NCBI RefSeq assembly: GCF_027579695.1
Contig: NC_083575.1
Coordinates: 39,165,654 to 39,229,653, forward strand
Source: Neoarius graeffei
Taxonomy: Eukaryota > Chordata > Actinopteri > Siluriformes > Ariidae
Length of the DNA: 64,000 bases
Direction: 5' to 3'
The notes beneath the pieces are model-generated. The model saw nothing but the letters and a program-made list of their open reading frames with translations, had not been told where the DNA came from and did not search any database. Position 1 is the stretch's first letter. Every line of letters starts with the position of its first letter. Shown one piece after another: positions 1-10,390 of this stretch. Position numbers and translations under genes: made by a program.

Positions 1-1434
1 GTTGTTTAAAAATTGATCATTATTGAAAGCAGCTCTTTATCAGGAACCTCAGCAGTAACAGTAGAGTGTTCTGGAATAGGCACAAGCACTGACCTTGGGG
101 AGCCAAACATAGAGCTGGGTGCCACACATTTCATTCAATGACACTTTCCCTATATTTTACTTATTTTGACTGAGAAATGTTTTATTGACAATTTTGATAA
201 CCCTTCACTTTTAATCCAGGTCTGTAGTGTGAAATGTTCTCGGCTGTGTTTTTGTTTAAAAATGTTTTCCAAATTGTAGCTGTGTTTAATTCATATCCAG
301 AGAAATATATATTCCAATATAATATACTCAGCATAAACATTTTAAATAGATTCTATATTTTTGGTCCATCCATGACATATTACTAAAGTAGCCTATTTAC
401 TGTTGTTGATGTGGGTCACTTGCTGTTAGCCAATTCACTTTCTCGTACTAGGAGAGCTGAAAGGAACGAGTATTATTCCCTACCTTTTTCACCAAGTCAA
501 TTTGAGGCGTTGGTCTACCCTGCTCTTGAATTTTAATTTTTTCCTCGAAAGGAAGACTGGCAAATGGCTTCGCCAAAATTAAATCAGCAATGCTTGGCAT
601 CCGTGCGCAGCTTTCTTGCTAGCTGACTAGCCCCCTCAAGTTCAAGTTCAGTCACTCAAATAAATGAAATTTCTGGAACTAAGATAGCAAACTTGACAGC
701 ACTATATTTACACTTTATTTACAATGAAAATATATACAAACTAAAAAAGCTGGTAGAAACCATATGTAATGAATGAAATCGAAATGTAAGCTGATCTCTT
801 ACAATACACCACAGCACTTGCGAATCCACATGGGACTGAACTGAAATTCACCGCTGCCTGTCTATATTTGAAACGAGCTGTCAATCAAAGAAAATATCCG
901 GCCGCTTTCACCAATCACCGGTCTCCTCGCGGAAACTGCCATGTCCCTCCCACTGTGAGGCTCGGAGTCCGTGGGCGGGCATTTTCGCAGTATTTGTCCA
1001 ATAACCGTCTTGCATTTTGAGATTGAAAAGCGCATCGCTCCCAAATGCCATTAAAGTCCACTGAGGCTGGGAGTCCGTGGGACTCCGTGGGCGGGTGTTT
1101 TCGCAGTATTTGTCCAATAATCGTCTTGCATTTTGATATTGAAAAGCGCATAGTTCCCAAATGCCATTGAAGTCCACTGAGGCTGGGCTGCATCGCGCTG
1201 TCACGAAGGGGAAAAAATCACGCACACATTAGGCGAACTGGGGAAAGTTATAACGGAATGATTTCGCACTGTAGTTGGGTTGAGCACATATATTTCTATG
1301 ATTCTGGATCTGAAATAGCAATGTTATAAGGTCGGCTATAACATAAGCCTAGCGCAATTCATCCTACATGATATTCGTCATTTTTAGAGGAGGCTGAGCC
1401 TCCCTCGTTGTCTTAGAGCAATCGGCCGTGGTAG
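1..1434. other. AT-rich intergenic DNA, no gene seen
   Basis: I see no coding exon, RNA gene or clear transposon end in this stretch. The short open frames near 862-1225 are made by a local duplication that is annotated separately. The segment ends at the target duplication of the hAT element that follows. Confidence 0.6.
955..1190. repeat. Imperfect tandem duplication, about 105-117 bp unit
   Basis: Two adjacent units share a GAGTCCGTGG start, TTTTCGCAGTATTTGTCCAA, TTGAAAAGCGCAT and CCAAATGCCATT, and a third unit begins at about 1178. The second unit also carries a 10-bp internal repeat (GACTCCGTGG). This explains three overlapping minus-strand open frames, which are not genes. Confidence 0.8.
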
Positions 1435-1707
1435 ACTACTCCCAGAGGTGGACAGTAACAAAGAACATTTACTTGAGTACTGTACTTAAGTACACTTTTT
1501 GAGTATCTGTACTTTATTTGAGTATTTTTTTTTTGGAAACTTATGACTTTAACTTCACTACATTTGAAAGACAAATATCGTACTTTTCACTCCACTACAT
1601 TTCTGTCAAGGTCCTCGTTACGCATTTTTTTGCAGGTGACACTGAGACAGCCTGTCAGTAATCACTAGGGTCAGATCACATCCATAGACTGTATAAAGTC
1701 AAGTTCA

Positions 1708-1989
1708 ATGATTTCTCAGCAGCATTATTTAACACGATCAGTTGATGGCAGAATGGAAGGAGGCAATTCTTCTGGGGAATGCATGCACTCATGGCCATAC
1801 CTAGAACCCATGTTTCATTTTTCTGAAAGGATTAAAGATTTGTTTTATTTTAAATGTTTGCTTTGTTTGCTGAAAACAAACCACATCACGGCCTACAAAA
1901 ACTCGCCATCCGACCTGCGGAAGCATATTGAGGTATATAAACGTTTTATTCCAAGAGAAAGCTTGCAACGAAGTTGTCTGTGCTTTTAG
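1708..1989 (+). pseudogene. hAT transposase N-terminal BED zinc-finger exon (relic)
   Basis: The 93-codon frame contains WPYLEPMF, then a CxxC pair (KCLLC), then AYKNSPSDLRKHIEVY. That order is typical of BED fingers at the N-terminus of hAT transposases. The last zinc ligand is not at the usual place after HIE, and no catalytic or dimerisation region follows, so the product cannot be a transposase. It sits inside the element whose ends and target duplication are described at 1443-2996. Assignment to hAT is firm from both the ends and the motif. Whether the exon is ever transcribed is unknown. Confidence 0.7.
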
Positions 1990-2385
1990 AGCTAGCAATA
2001 ACGTTGCAATAGCTATGCGGTCTGGTTAGTCAAATGACTTTCTATGGATTTGCCTGCCAAGTTGCCATAGCCTTGTCCACGGCTAATGTTAACACATAGC
2101 TATTTAACGTGGACACTGTTAGTTAGCATGTAAAAACGGAGTTATGCTAACATGAATAACATTAACTTATCTGAGGTCCTTACAGAAATCTGTTTTAGCA
2201 TAATCTTGCCAAATAAACAGAATGAAGAAATCTCTCTTTTCGAGTAGCATTAGCTACCCAATATGATTTTGAGTTTGAAAAGAGTTTGTTAGCATGTCAG
2301 GTGGAGTTTCACTATCTAGCTAGCTTAATGTTAAACCACCATGATGGCACAGCATGCATTCATTTTGTGAATTCACATTGCTGTC

Positions 2386-2759
2386 GGGGCAGCACGGTGG
2401 AGTAGTGGCTAGCGCTGTCACCTCACAGCAAGAAGGTCTGGGTTTGAGCCCCGTGGCCAGCGAGGGCCTTTCTGTGCGGAATTTGCATGTTCTCCCCATG
2501 TCCGCGTGGGTTTCCTCCGGGTGCTCCGGTTTCCCCCACAGTCCAAAGACATGCAGGTTAGGTTAACTGGTGACTCTAAATTGACCGTAGGTGTGAATGT
2601 GAGTGTGAATGGTTGTCTGTGTCTATGTGTCAGCCCTGTGATGACCTAGTGACTTGTCCAGGGTGTACCCCGCCTTTCGCCCGTAGTCAGCTGGGATAGG
2701 CTCCAGCTTGCTTGTGACCCTGTAGAACAGGATAAAGCGGCTAGAGATGATGAGATGAG
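2386..2759 (+). mobile_element. tRNA-derived SINE, type-A tail
   Basis: The head has a pol III box-A-like GTGGCTAGCGCTG and a diverged box B. It is followed by the family core (TTTGCATGTTCTCCCCATGT, CAGTCCAAAGACATGCAG), the type-A tail (CTAAATTGACCGTAGG, GGGATAGGCTCCAGCTTG) and TGAGA repeats. An 11-bp target duplication (ACATTGCTGTC) lies at 2375-2385 and 2760-2770. It interrupts the Tol2-like element, so it is younger than that element. Confidence 0.93.
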
Positions 2760-3004
2760 ACATTGCTGTCTTTCGTAACGACATTAGGTTTTGTAAGTGT
2801 TGTGGCAATAATACAACGATGAAGTTGACAGAAAATGTACTTTTAATACTTAAGTATTTTTAAAAGCAAGTACTTCAGGACTTTAACTTAAGTAAAAATT
2901 TGACTGGACAACTTTCACTTGTATCCGAATAACATTTGACCAGTGGGATCTGTACTTTGACTTAAGTAATGAAGTTGGGTACTTTGTTCACCTCTGACTA
3001 CTCC

Positions 3005-3650
3005 AAGCTAAAGCACTTTTTTTTGTGTGTGTGATTAGAAGCAGGCAACTTGTGAGTCAACTACAAGATACCCTGTCATGGACAATACAAAAGATAAGTA
3101 TGGTGGTTTTTCCATTGCACTGGTAACAGAATTGACATTTTCAGAGAGATACTGTGTCCTTTTCTCAACAATAATTCTTAGTTATTTAAAAAATATATAT
3201 CAAAATCTATTCAGGATTTATCAGCAAACATATATGATTACAATTTCAAATCATATGATTTGCATCGTTATTTAAAAAAATTCTTATAGGAATAATCTGT
3301 TTATTGTGATAAAACATGAAGACAAGGATGGGACAGGGCACAGCAGGACACAGGGTAGACAAAACCATGACTTAGTGCACTACAACACAGCATATTTTAA
3401 ACATCATGAGACATTTTTGATGAGTGGCATTCTTGAGGAATTTTTGATTAATCAAATTAATACATTTTTAAAAATTGTTGTGTTACAACAATTTTCTTTT
3501 AGACATTTTGATCATATTGTGTATTGCAGGTCATAGAAATGATTCCAACACAACCCTCAGAGCACTGACAATTTTAATGCCACATATGAATACATGGTGT
3601 AGAACATTTAAATATTGAGTTTTAGTGTACAATTGATTAACATGCCACTT
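3005..3650. other. AT-rich spacer, no gene seen
   Basis: The only open frames here are short (65 and 76 codons), AT-rich and without a recognisable motif. I see no transposon end. Confidence 0.5.
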
Positions 3651-3654
3651 GAAT

Positions 3655-3816
3655 ACCCAGCCAGTGCATACTTAGTGCTGGTCCCAAGCCCGGACAGATT
3701 GGGGAGGGTTGTGTCAGGAAGGGCATCCGGTGTAAAAACCTCTGCCAAATCAAATATGTGGATCATGATGATCTGCTGTGGCGACCCCTAATGGGAGCAG
3801 ATGAAAGAAGAAGAAC
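3655..3816 (+). mobile_element. 5'-truncated RTE-like LINE 3' end
   Basis: It ends in CTGTGGCGACCCCTAATGGG, then GAGCAG and an AAGAAGAAG tail. This is the same 3' end, in the opposite orientation, as the larger LINE fragment at 43422-44300. Upstream it carries GGAAGGGCATCCGGTGTAAA, which is commonly part of the 3' untranslated region of these LINEs. No coding sequence is left. Confidence 0.75.
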
Positions 3817-3860
3817 ATGCCACTAGCAAAACTGAACTGATAAACCAAAAGAAAAAAAAT

Positions 3861-3884
3861 TAGATAGATAGATAGATAGATAGA
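3861..3884. repeat. (TAGA)6 microsatellite
   Basis: Uninterrupted tetranucleotide repeat, six units. Confidence 0.95.
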
Positions 3885-3954
3885 GTGCCTTATCTTTTTC
3901 TATATTTTGCTGCTGTAACAATGTAAATTTCCCCTTGTGGGATAATAAAAGGCT

Positions 3955-3957
<3 letters not shown>

Positions 3958-4023
<66 letters not shown>
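3958..4023. repeat. (TA)n microsatellite, 66 bp
   Basis: Pure TA dinucleotide tract that abuts the left end of the hAT element starting at 4024. The target site was probably a TA-rich repeat. Confidence 0.95.
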
Positions 4024-4026
<3 letters not shown>

Positions 4027-4660
4027 GGTTCTCCACGGATTGAAAATATAGGGGGGTGGGGGCACTCGGATGACCTGGAAACAAATTTGCATAAATATAC
4101 ATATGTCATTTGCATAAAATTTGCATAAAATAATCTCAAATAGTAATCATTTAAAATAGAGGAATCAATTGGACTGGTACAAAACACATCAAACATTACA
4201 CACTTATACATCATATTCAGACACATTGTTTGAAATGGAACTGGAAAAAAATATTTTTTTATTTAGCAAACTACAAAAAAGAACAGAAAAGTACAGAAAA
4301 GTTTTTGTATTAACTATATTCACACTGCTCCACAAAAGCTGACATTGTTTGAAATGGAAATGTAATTGCAGGCACCACTGGAAAAAATAAAAAATTTTTA
4401 GAGAGTAAAGTACATTGAAAAGATGTTGTTTTAACTATATTTACACTGCTCCATGGCTATATTTACACTGCTCCATCCATGTTCACCAGTTAACAGTCTA
4501 AGAAGATAAAAAAGAAAAATGACATTGTAATTTAAACTCATTCATACAGATTCAAGCAAAATGCATTGTAATAGTTACAAAGCCTAACATGATCTCTAAA
4601 ATATGGTTGCACAAAATGCTTTGATATTTGAAAGAAACTAGCTCAAAATTACCTGCTTTC

Positions 4661-4855
4661 CTAAACATCCACTTCGAAGGTGATCTTCCTGTTCCTAATG
4701 CCTGCCCATAGTTTTGCAGCTTTGTGAAAATCAAACTCCTCTGGTGGAGGCCCCTGGATTGCAACGTGCAACAAAGAATTCAGAGTCTTCTGTGATAGTC
4801 GGTTCCGCAGTGTCGTCTTCACACGCTTCATGGCACTAAAACCACGTTCACAGCC
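4661..4855 (-). pseudogene. hAT transposase C-terminal (dimerisation) fragment
   Basis: On the minus strand from 4855 down to a TAG at 4661 a frame of 64 codons reads GCERGFSAMKRVKTTLRNRL followed by SQKTLNSLLHVAIQGPPPEE and ends shortly after KAAKLWAGIRNRK. The ERGFSAMKRVKTTLRNRL block is characteristic of the hAT C-terminal dimerisation domain, which pairs transposase subunits. An in-frame stop lies just upstream (4856-4858). The AG before GCTGTGAA could be an old splice acceptor, making this the last exon. Nothing of the catalytic RNase H-like core remains nearby. Confidence 0.75.
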
Positions 4856-5049
4856 TCACGGTTTTATAGGCAATATCACGCTTGCTGCACCAACTTTGAA
4901 CTTTTTGTTTTTATCCTTTATTTCTCTGCCGACAATAACAATCAGTTATCTCAAACTTGGTGTCGATTCACACGTTATTATAAAGGCGTGTTATCTCCCG
5001 GTGCAAGAACAATGTGTCAAAAACGCCGAAGTGTGAAACGCTTTTCTTA

Positions 5050-5749
5050 GCCCATGTTTACATTAGACCGTATCAGCGGATCATCAGATTAACGTTTTTA
5101 AAACGATTAGTGTGCACACAGCAACACCAATACACGATTTGCGTGCACACAGCAATACCAATACACGGATACGCTCAGCTCCGCAGGCATCCTGCGCTCC
5201 AAATCACTCCGCCCTGAACAGCGAGTGCCCTCTGGAGGGTGCGCACTCCGGCCCTGCGCAGCTCACAGAGCACGCGAGTGAAGTGAACAAGCTGTGATTC
5301 GGGACTGAGCCGCTGTGTGTGTGATCCCAGCGCACATCACTTACCACTTGCAAGTGGAAGGATGGCAAGCCTAAAGACAATCATAACTACACAATGGGCA
5401 ATATTTGCATCAGTATTTGCAGTATTTTCATACTTTTATACTCTTTAATGAAAGGTGATACAAGGCGGAAGTCCGCGCCGTTTTTCAGCAGTCGCGTCAC
5501 ATGACCAACGCCAGTGAATCAGGAAGGTGGATGTCACAGTGACGTTGTCCAATGAGACGCCAGCTAGAGCTCAGCACAGCGTATCCGCGTATTCTCAATG
5601 TTTACACAGCACCGGAGCTGACACGATCTGGATTGAATACGTGGACGCTGGCGGATTCCCGTTTCCCGGCGTTTCCAGGCGGTTTAATGTAAACGGACAG
5701 TGCATCCGCGAAGAAAATGAGACAGATACGGTCTAATGTAAACGTAGCC
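5050..5749. mobile_element. Harbinger-like non-autonomous element, copy 1
   Basis: The inverted ends share GTTTACATTAGACCGTATC. It is flanked by TTA (5047-5049 and 5750-5752), or TTAG if a 4-bp duplication is read. It resembles the copy at 33492-34195 throughout, including interior blocks such as CACTTGCAAGTGGAAGGATG. No transposase frame is present. The 3-bp TNA duplication fits PIF/Harbinger, but the superfamily is an inference. Confidence 0.82.
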
Positions 5750-5960
5750 TTAGTCAGTCAAACTAATTGCTGGTAAATGAGTTTCACACTCGGGTGTTGT
5801 CGCGTTGTCGGTACTCCAACAGAGAAAGGTTATCTGTCACAAAGAAAACAAAGGGACGTCTCTTCCTTTTGTAAAGGGGCAGCAGAAATTAAACGGGGGC
5901 GGGAATCACAGAAAGGGGGGCGGCCCGCACCTCTAAAACCCCTCGTGGAGAACCCTGTAT

Positions 5961-5961
<1 letters not shown>

Positions 5962-6015
<54 letters not shown>
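5962..6015. repeat. (TAGA)n microsatellite between two transposons
   Basis: About 13 TAGA units lie between the right end of the hAT relic and the left end of the Tc1-like element. Confidence 0.95.
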
Positions 6016-6017
<2 letters not shown>

Positions 6018-7617
6018 ACCCCAATTCCAAAAAAGTTGGGACAAAGTACAAATTGTAAATAAAAACGGATTGCAATGATGTGGAAGTTTCAAAATTCCAT
6101 ATTTTATTCAGAATAGAACATAGATGACATATCAAATGTTTAAACTGAGAAAATGTATCATTTAAAGAGAAAAATTAGGTGATTTTAAATTTCATGACAA
6201 CAACACATCTCAAAAAAGTTGGGACAAGGCCATGTTTACCACTGTGAGACATCCCCTTTTCTCTTTACAACAGTCTGTAAACGTCTGGGGACTGAGGAGA
6301 CAAGTTGCTCAAGTTTAGGGATAGGAATGTTAACCCATTCTTGTGTAATGTAGGATTCTAGTTGCTCAACTGTCTTAGGTCTTTTTTGTCGTATCTTCCG
6401 TTTTATGATGCGCCAAATGTTTTCTATGGGTGAAAGATCTGGACTGCAGGCTAGCCAGTTCAGTACCCGGACCCTTCTTCTACGCAGCCATGGTGCTGTA
6501 ATTGATGCAGTATGTGGTTTGGCATTGTCATGTTGGAAAATGCAAGGTCTTCCCTGAAAGAGACATCGTCTGGATGGGAGCATATGTTGCTCTAGAACCT
6601 GGATATACCTTTCAGCACTGATGGTGTCTTTCCAGATGTGTAAGCTGCCCATGCCACACGCACTAATGCAACCCCATACCATCAGAGATGCAGGCTTCTG
6701 AACTGAGCGCTGATAACAACTTGGGTCGTCCTTCTCCTCTTTAGTCCGAATGACACGGCGTCCCTGATTTCCATAAAGAACTTCAAATTTTGATTTGTCT
6801 GACCACAGAACAGTTTTCCACTTTGCCTCAGTCCATTTTAAAGGAGCCTTGGCCCAGAGAAGACGTCTGCGCTTCTGGATCATGTTTAGATACGGCTTCT
6901 TCTTTGAACTATAGAGTTTTAACTGGCAACGGCGGATGGCACGGTGAATTGTGTTCACAGATAATGTTCTCTGGAAATATTCCTGAGCCCATTTTGTGAT
7001 TTCCAATACAGAAGCATACCTGTATGTGATGCAGTGCCGTCTAAGGGCCCGAAGATCATGGGCACCCAGTATGGTTTTCCGGCCTTGACCCTTACGCACA
7101 GAGATTCTTCCAGATTCTCTGAATCTTTTGATGATATTATGCACTGTAGATGATGATATGTTCAAACTCTTTGCAATTTTACACTGTCGAACTCCTTTCT
7201 GATATTGCTCCACTATTTGTCGGCGCAGAATTAGGGGGATTGGTGATCCTCTTCCCAGCTTGACTTCTGAGAGCTGCTGCCACTCCAAGATGCTCTTTTT
7301 ATACCCAGTCATGTTAATGACCTATTGCCAATTGACCTAATGAGTTGTGATTTGGTCCTCCAGCTGTTCCTTTTTTGTACCTTTAACTTTTCCAGCCTCT
7401 TATTGCCCCTGTCCCAACTTTTTTGAGATGTGTTGCTGTCATGAAATTTCAAATGAGCCAACATTTGGCATGAAATTTCAAAATGTCTCACTTTCAACAT
7501 TTGATATGTTGTCTATGTTCTATTGTGAATACAATATCAGTTTTTGAGATTTGTAAATTATTGCATTCCGTTTTTATTTACAATTTGTACTTTGTCCCAA
7601 CTTTTTTGGAATCAGGT
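6016..7617 (-). mobile_element. Tc1/mariner transposon with intact transposase
   Basis: The ends match as inverted repeats (CCAATTCCAAAAAAGTTGGG at the left, its complement at about 7588-7611), with TA on both sides. A second, inner repeat (CTCAAAAAAGTTGGGACA, about 6212-6229, and its complement at 7410-7427) gives the IR/DR layout seen in several fish Tc1-like elements. The outer ends differ slightly (ACCCC against ACCTG). The length of about 1.6 kb is normal for a complete element. Confidence 0.92.
6236..7312 (-). CDS. Tc1-like transposase, intact, DD34E
   Basis: This 358-codon uninterrupted frame is the usual length for a Tc1-like transposase, the enzyme that cuts and reinserts the element at TA sites. 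Residues about 25-80 look like the first helix-turn-helix ([20 protein letters not shown]). A second DNA-binding helix region lies at about 85-135, with a basic stretch between. The catalytic triad is visible as D172 ([10 protein letters not shown]), D262 ([10 protein letters not shown]) and E297 (SPIENIW), with 34 residues between the last two. The start is the ATG at 7312, and the stop is just inside the inner inverted repeat. No stop or frameshift is present, so the copy may encode an active enzyme. Activity is not shown by sequence alone. Confidence 0.93.
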   Translation of the reverse strand: MTGYKKSILEWQQLSEVKLGRGSPIPLILRRQIVEQYQKGVRQCKIAKSLNISSSTVHNIIKRFRESGRISVRKGQGRKTILGAHDLRALRRHCITYRYASVLEITKWAQEYFQRTLSVNTIHRAIRRCQLKLYSSKKKPYLNMIQKRRRLLWAKAPLKWTEAKWKTVLWSDKSKFEVLYGNQGRRVIRTKEEKDDPSCYQRSVQKPASLMVWGCISACGMGSLHIWKDTISAERYIQVLEQHMLPSRRCLFQGRPCIFQHDNAKPHTASITAPWLRRRRVRVLNWLACSPDLSPIENIWRIIKRKIRQKRPKTVEQLESYITQEWVNIPIPKLEQLVSSVPRRLQTVVKRKGDVSQW

Positions 7618-7689
7618 TATTTTTTCTCTTTGTATTTCATTGTAATTCTATGTATGAGCAGCTGAATTTTATGAATGCATGGTGTTCTT

Positions 7690-8065
7690 CATGGGCAACA
7701 CGATGATGCAGTGGTTAACACAGTCGCCTCAGAACAAAAAGTTCTTGGGATTGAACCTCATGGCCGACTGGGACCTTTCTGTGTGCAGTTTGTGTGTTCT
7801 CCCCATGCTTGTGTGGGTTTCCTCTAGGTGCTCCAGTTTCCTCCCCCAGTCCAAAGACATGTGGATTATTAGGTCAACTGGCTACTCTAAATTGCCCACA
7901 ATTTTGAATGACAATGTCCATGGTTTTTCATCCGTGTTAACCCTGCGGCAGATTGGGAGCCTGCCCAGGGTGTACCCCGCTTCTCGCCCAAAATCAGCTG
8001 GGGCTGGCTCCATTTTCCCCTGGGACCCTGATGAATAAGCAGGATAGATAATGGATGAATGGATG
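7690..8065 (+). mobile_element. Degenerate tRNA-derived SINE
   Basis: It shows the same order as the family (ACGATGATGCAGTGGTTAAC, TTGTGTGTTCTCCCCATGC, CAGTCCAAAGACATG, GGGTGTACCCCGCTTCTCGC) but with many substitutions. It ends in a GGATGAATGGATGG tail. It is an older copy than the sharp SINEs at 2386 or 36187. Confidence 0.75.
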
Positions 8066-8479
8066 GTGTTCTTCATATTGTTTGTACACATATATGTTTT
8101 TATATGTGTATACATGAGTAGATGCGCGTTTTTTTTTAAATAACAGATTACATAATTACATTATTTAGTTACATCAAATAAGGCATATTACAGCCATTAT
8201 TTAAAGAAAACAATAACAACAGAATCCCCACACCAAAACATATGTCCTCCCTGCCCAAAAAGAATGAATGACAGGGTTGACAAGGTGGACATTTTTGCCT
8301 AAAATTAGCATCAGATGAGCCTATGGTTGACTTTCATTTAGAAAAGCACTGAACTGTTAAAGATGACCTCATACCCTTTTACAAACATTTTAATATTCTA
8401 AAACTGTATTGAGTAATTGAATATTTTACCGTGACTGAGTTGACATTTTAAGCTTGACCACATTCGGCCACAAATACAG

Positions 8480-8705
8480 CATGATAAAACATTACAGGCA
8501 TTTGGCAGACATTCTTATTCAGAGCAACAAACAACGAGCACACACACCTACCGTACATACCCAGCGCCTGGGGAGCAGTTGGGGGTTGGGTGCCTTACTC
8601 AAGAGCACTTTAGCCATAGATTTACCTGCTAGTCCTAGGAATTGAACCAGCAATCCTTTGGGCCCAAGGCTGCTTCTCTAACCTTTAAGCCATGGCTGCC
8701 CATTT
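8480..8705 (-). mobile_element. Second tRNA-derived SINE family, minus strand
   Basis: Read on the minus strand the head is GGCAGCCATGGCTTAAAGGT, with a box-B-like GGTTCAATTCC. The body contains the complement of ACCCAGCGCCTGGGGAGCAG. The same head and body recur at 32557-32892. Its tail resembles the type-B SINE tail at 60749-61115. Confidence 0.65.
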
Positions 8706-8860
8706 CCAAACATAAGGAAATATAAATGAGACCATCAATGATGGCGTAGCTCACTCTGGCCTCGTCTAGTCCAGAACGAGCGATCTAAAGTGGGCCACCT
8801 TGTGCAATAAATGTTGTAAGCTATATACACTATATACAAGCTATATACAAGCTATATATA

Positions 8861-9260
8861 GAAGCTATATACACCCTAGGAATACCGGCCTATTTGCCAG
8901 AAAGAATCCAAAACAGCAAGGAATTGACCGAGAAGAAGCGATTTTTGTTGAACTGCTCATTAAGGCTTAATTAGCCCTTAACTTCATTAATAATTGTAAT
9001 GAAGCAAATCTGGGTAGATGTTATATGCACCCTAGCTACCCCACCTTCATGCCAGAAAGAATCAAAATCGGTGAATTGAGGGAGAATAAGCGATTTGTGT
9101 GGAGACTGCTCATTAGGGCTTAATTACTCCATGTCTTCATTATTAATTGTAATTATGCAAATCTGGGTAGAAGCTATATGCACCCCAGGCAGACCTACCT
9201 TCCTGCCAAAAAGTATAAAAATCAGTGACGAATTGAGAGAGAAGAAGTGATTTTCATGAA
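8861..9260. repeat. Tandem repeat, about 155-bp unit, 2.7 copies
   Basis: Units start at about 8861, 9017 and 9170 with GAAGCTATAT or close variants, and each has GCCAGAAAGAAT or a variant, GAGAAGAAG and AATCTGGGTAGA. The array is bracketed by ATGATGGCGTAGCTCACTCT on the left and CACGTGATGGCATAAGTTCA on the right. It is non-coding. The host repeat family is not recognised. Confidence 0.82.
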
Positions 9261-9725
9261 ATGTGGATGATGCCAGACGGAAGATGGACAACACGTGATG
9301 GCATAAGTTCATCACCTGTTGGCCAGATGAGCTAATAAGTGTAAAAATATCCTGAGTGTGTAGCCATTTTAATCACTCCGTTAAAGGAAAAAATATATAG
9401 TTGCTCTGTCACTAATGTTAAAGGAGACATATTATGAAAAACTCACTTTTTCAGTGCTTTTGGACATACTAAATTTGGGTATTTGAAATGTCTACCAACC
9501 CACAAACTCTGAAATAAGACAACACAGTCAGTTTCTGTTGAGCTGCCAAGGCTACAAAACATGTGATTCAACAAGCTGTTTGGATTTGGCTCCCAAGACC
9601 ATTAGAATTACTGTTCTCCATCTGAATATCTCCACCCACGGCTTCAGAACTGCCTTCGTGAAGGTGTGCCATCTTTTTTTGCAAGCACTGGACCCACTAG
9701 CCATATGCCGAAGTGAACTAAACAT

Positions 9726-9905
9726 GGGAACTACCCTGTTGTTGGCTGCACAGAGCAGTGCACATTGTTCCATTGACCCCCAGCCTCAGAAAACAGAAGC
9801 GTGAATCGAGTTTATTTTTGATGGCAACGTCCCAGCTACATTTGGCAAAAACATGTTTGTGTGTGCTAACCACTTTTTGTCTGACTGCTTTACCAACTTT
9901 AGCAC
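9726..9905 (+). pseudogene. THAP zinc-finger exon relic (element 1)
   Basis: One frame gives YPVVGCTEQCTLFH, then a stop, PPASENRS. After a shift of frame the sequence gives IEFIFDGNVPATFGKNMFVC and ANHFLSDCFTNF. The order C..C, then C..H F, is the C2CH pattern of THAP DNA-binding domains, which in Kolobok and P elements bind transposon ends. It is broken by stops and by a frameshift. The sequence after SDRNICL changes to a different repeat. Confidence 0.6.
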
Positions 9906-9934
9906 TAGTGATAGAAATATATGTTTGGCATGCT

Positions 9935-10390
9935 TGAACTGATACAGGTTGGTCTGATTGCCACTTGTTCTTGAAACTGGTACAGGCTGTTCTGATTGCT
10001 ACTTGTTTTGGTTAGTTAAATCCTTGAGATTTATCTTCGCTCGCACATTCTGCTCTCTGCTTAATGAAGGTTATGTTCACCAGTAATGTATTTCTTCTTT
10101 TCATAAGACTATGATCCTGACGGGTGATGTAATGGTACATAATGTCTCTCTTCTTTCAGAGTACTGTAGTCTAAACCCGTGATGTAATGCTTCATCACCC
10201 ATTTACGTGATACTTAGATAACTTAGATTTGTTAATTACATCATCATCAACCAATCACATAGCTACACACTCTTGAGCATGACTCACGTTTGTCCTACAA
10301 TAAACTGAGAAACATCTCTGAGCAGCTGTGTCTGTGTCAGTGACTGTTTGCTCCCGGATCGATCCGTGAGGCAGAATTTCTTAGGCGGCA
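9935..10390 (+). mobile_element. Possible solo LTR
   Basis: The segment has LTR-like features: a duplicated block near its start (TACAGGTTGGTCTGATTGCC and TACAGGCTGTTCTGATTGCT), a polyadenylation signal AATAAA at about 10300, and a downstream GT-rich stretch. It interrupts the THAP relic. I could not find a clean TG..CA border or target duplication, so the limits are approximate. Confidence 0.3.

Larger units (their letters stand above)
1443..2996. mobile_element. Tol2-like hAT transposon relic
   Basis: Both ends are CAGAGGTG in inverted orientation, and the ends are rich in ACTTAAGTA and AAGTAC motifs as in Tol2-type hAT elements. The flanks carry a perfect 8-bp target duplication, ACTACTCC, at 1435-1442 and 2997-3004. 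The copy is about 1.55 kb, of which about 385 bp is a later SINE insertion. It is therefore an internally deleted, non-autonomous element. It keeps one recognisable transposase exon (BED finger). Confidence 0.92.
4024..5957. mobile_element. hAT transposon relic with inserted Harbinger-like element
   Basis: The ends are CAGGGTTCTCCACG in inverted orientation (14 bp). The left flank is a TA repeat and the right flank a TATATAGATAGA repeat, so the 8-bp target duplication cannot be read cleanly. The interior keeps a minus-strand fragment of a hAT transposase C-terminus (4661-4855). About 700 bp of the length is a later insertion (5050-5749). Confidence 0.82.

Noticed and set aside
3823..6135. Frames made of IYIYIY and LSIYLSIY runs
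   Set aside because: Translations of (TA)n and (TAGA)n microsatellites.
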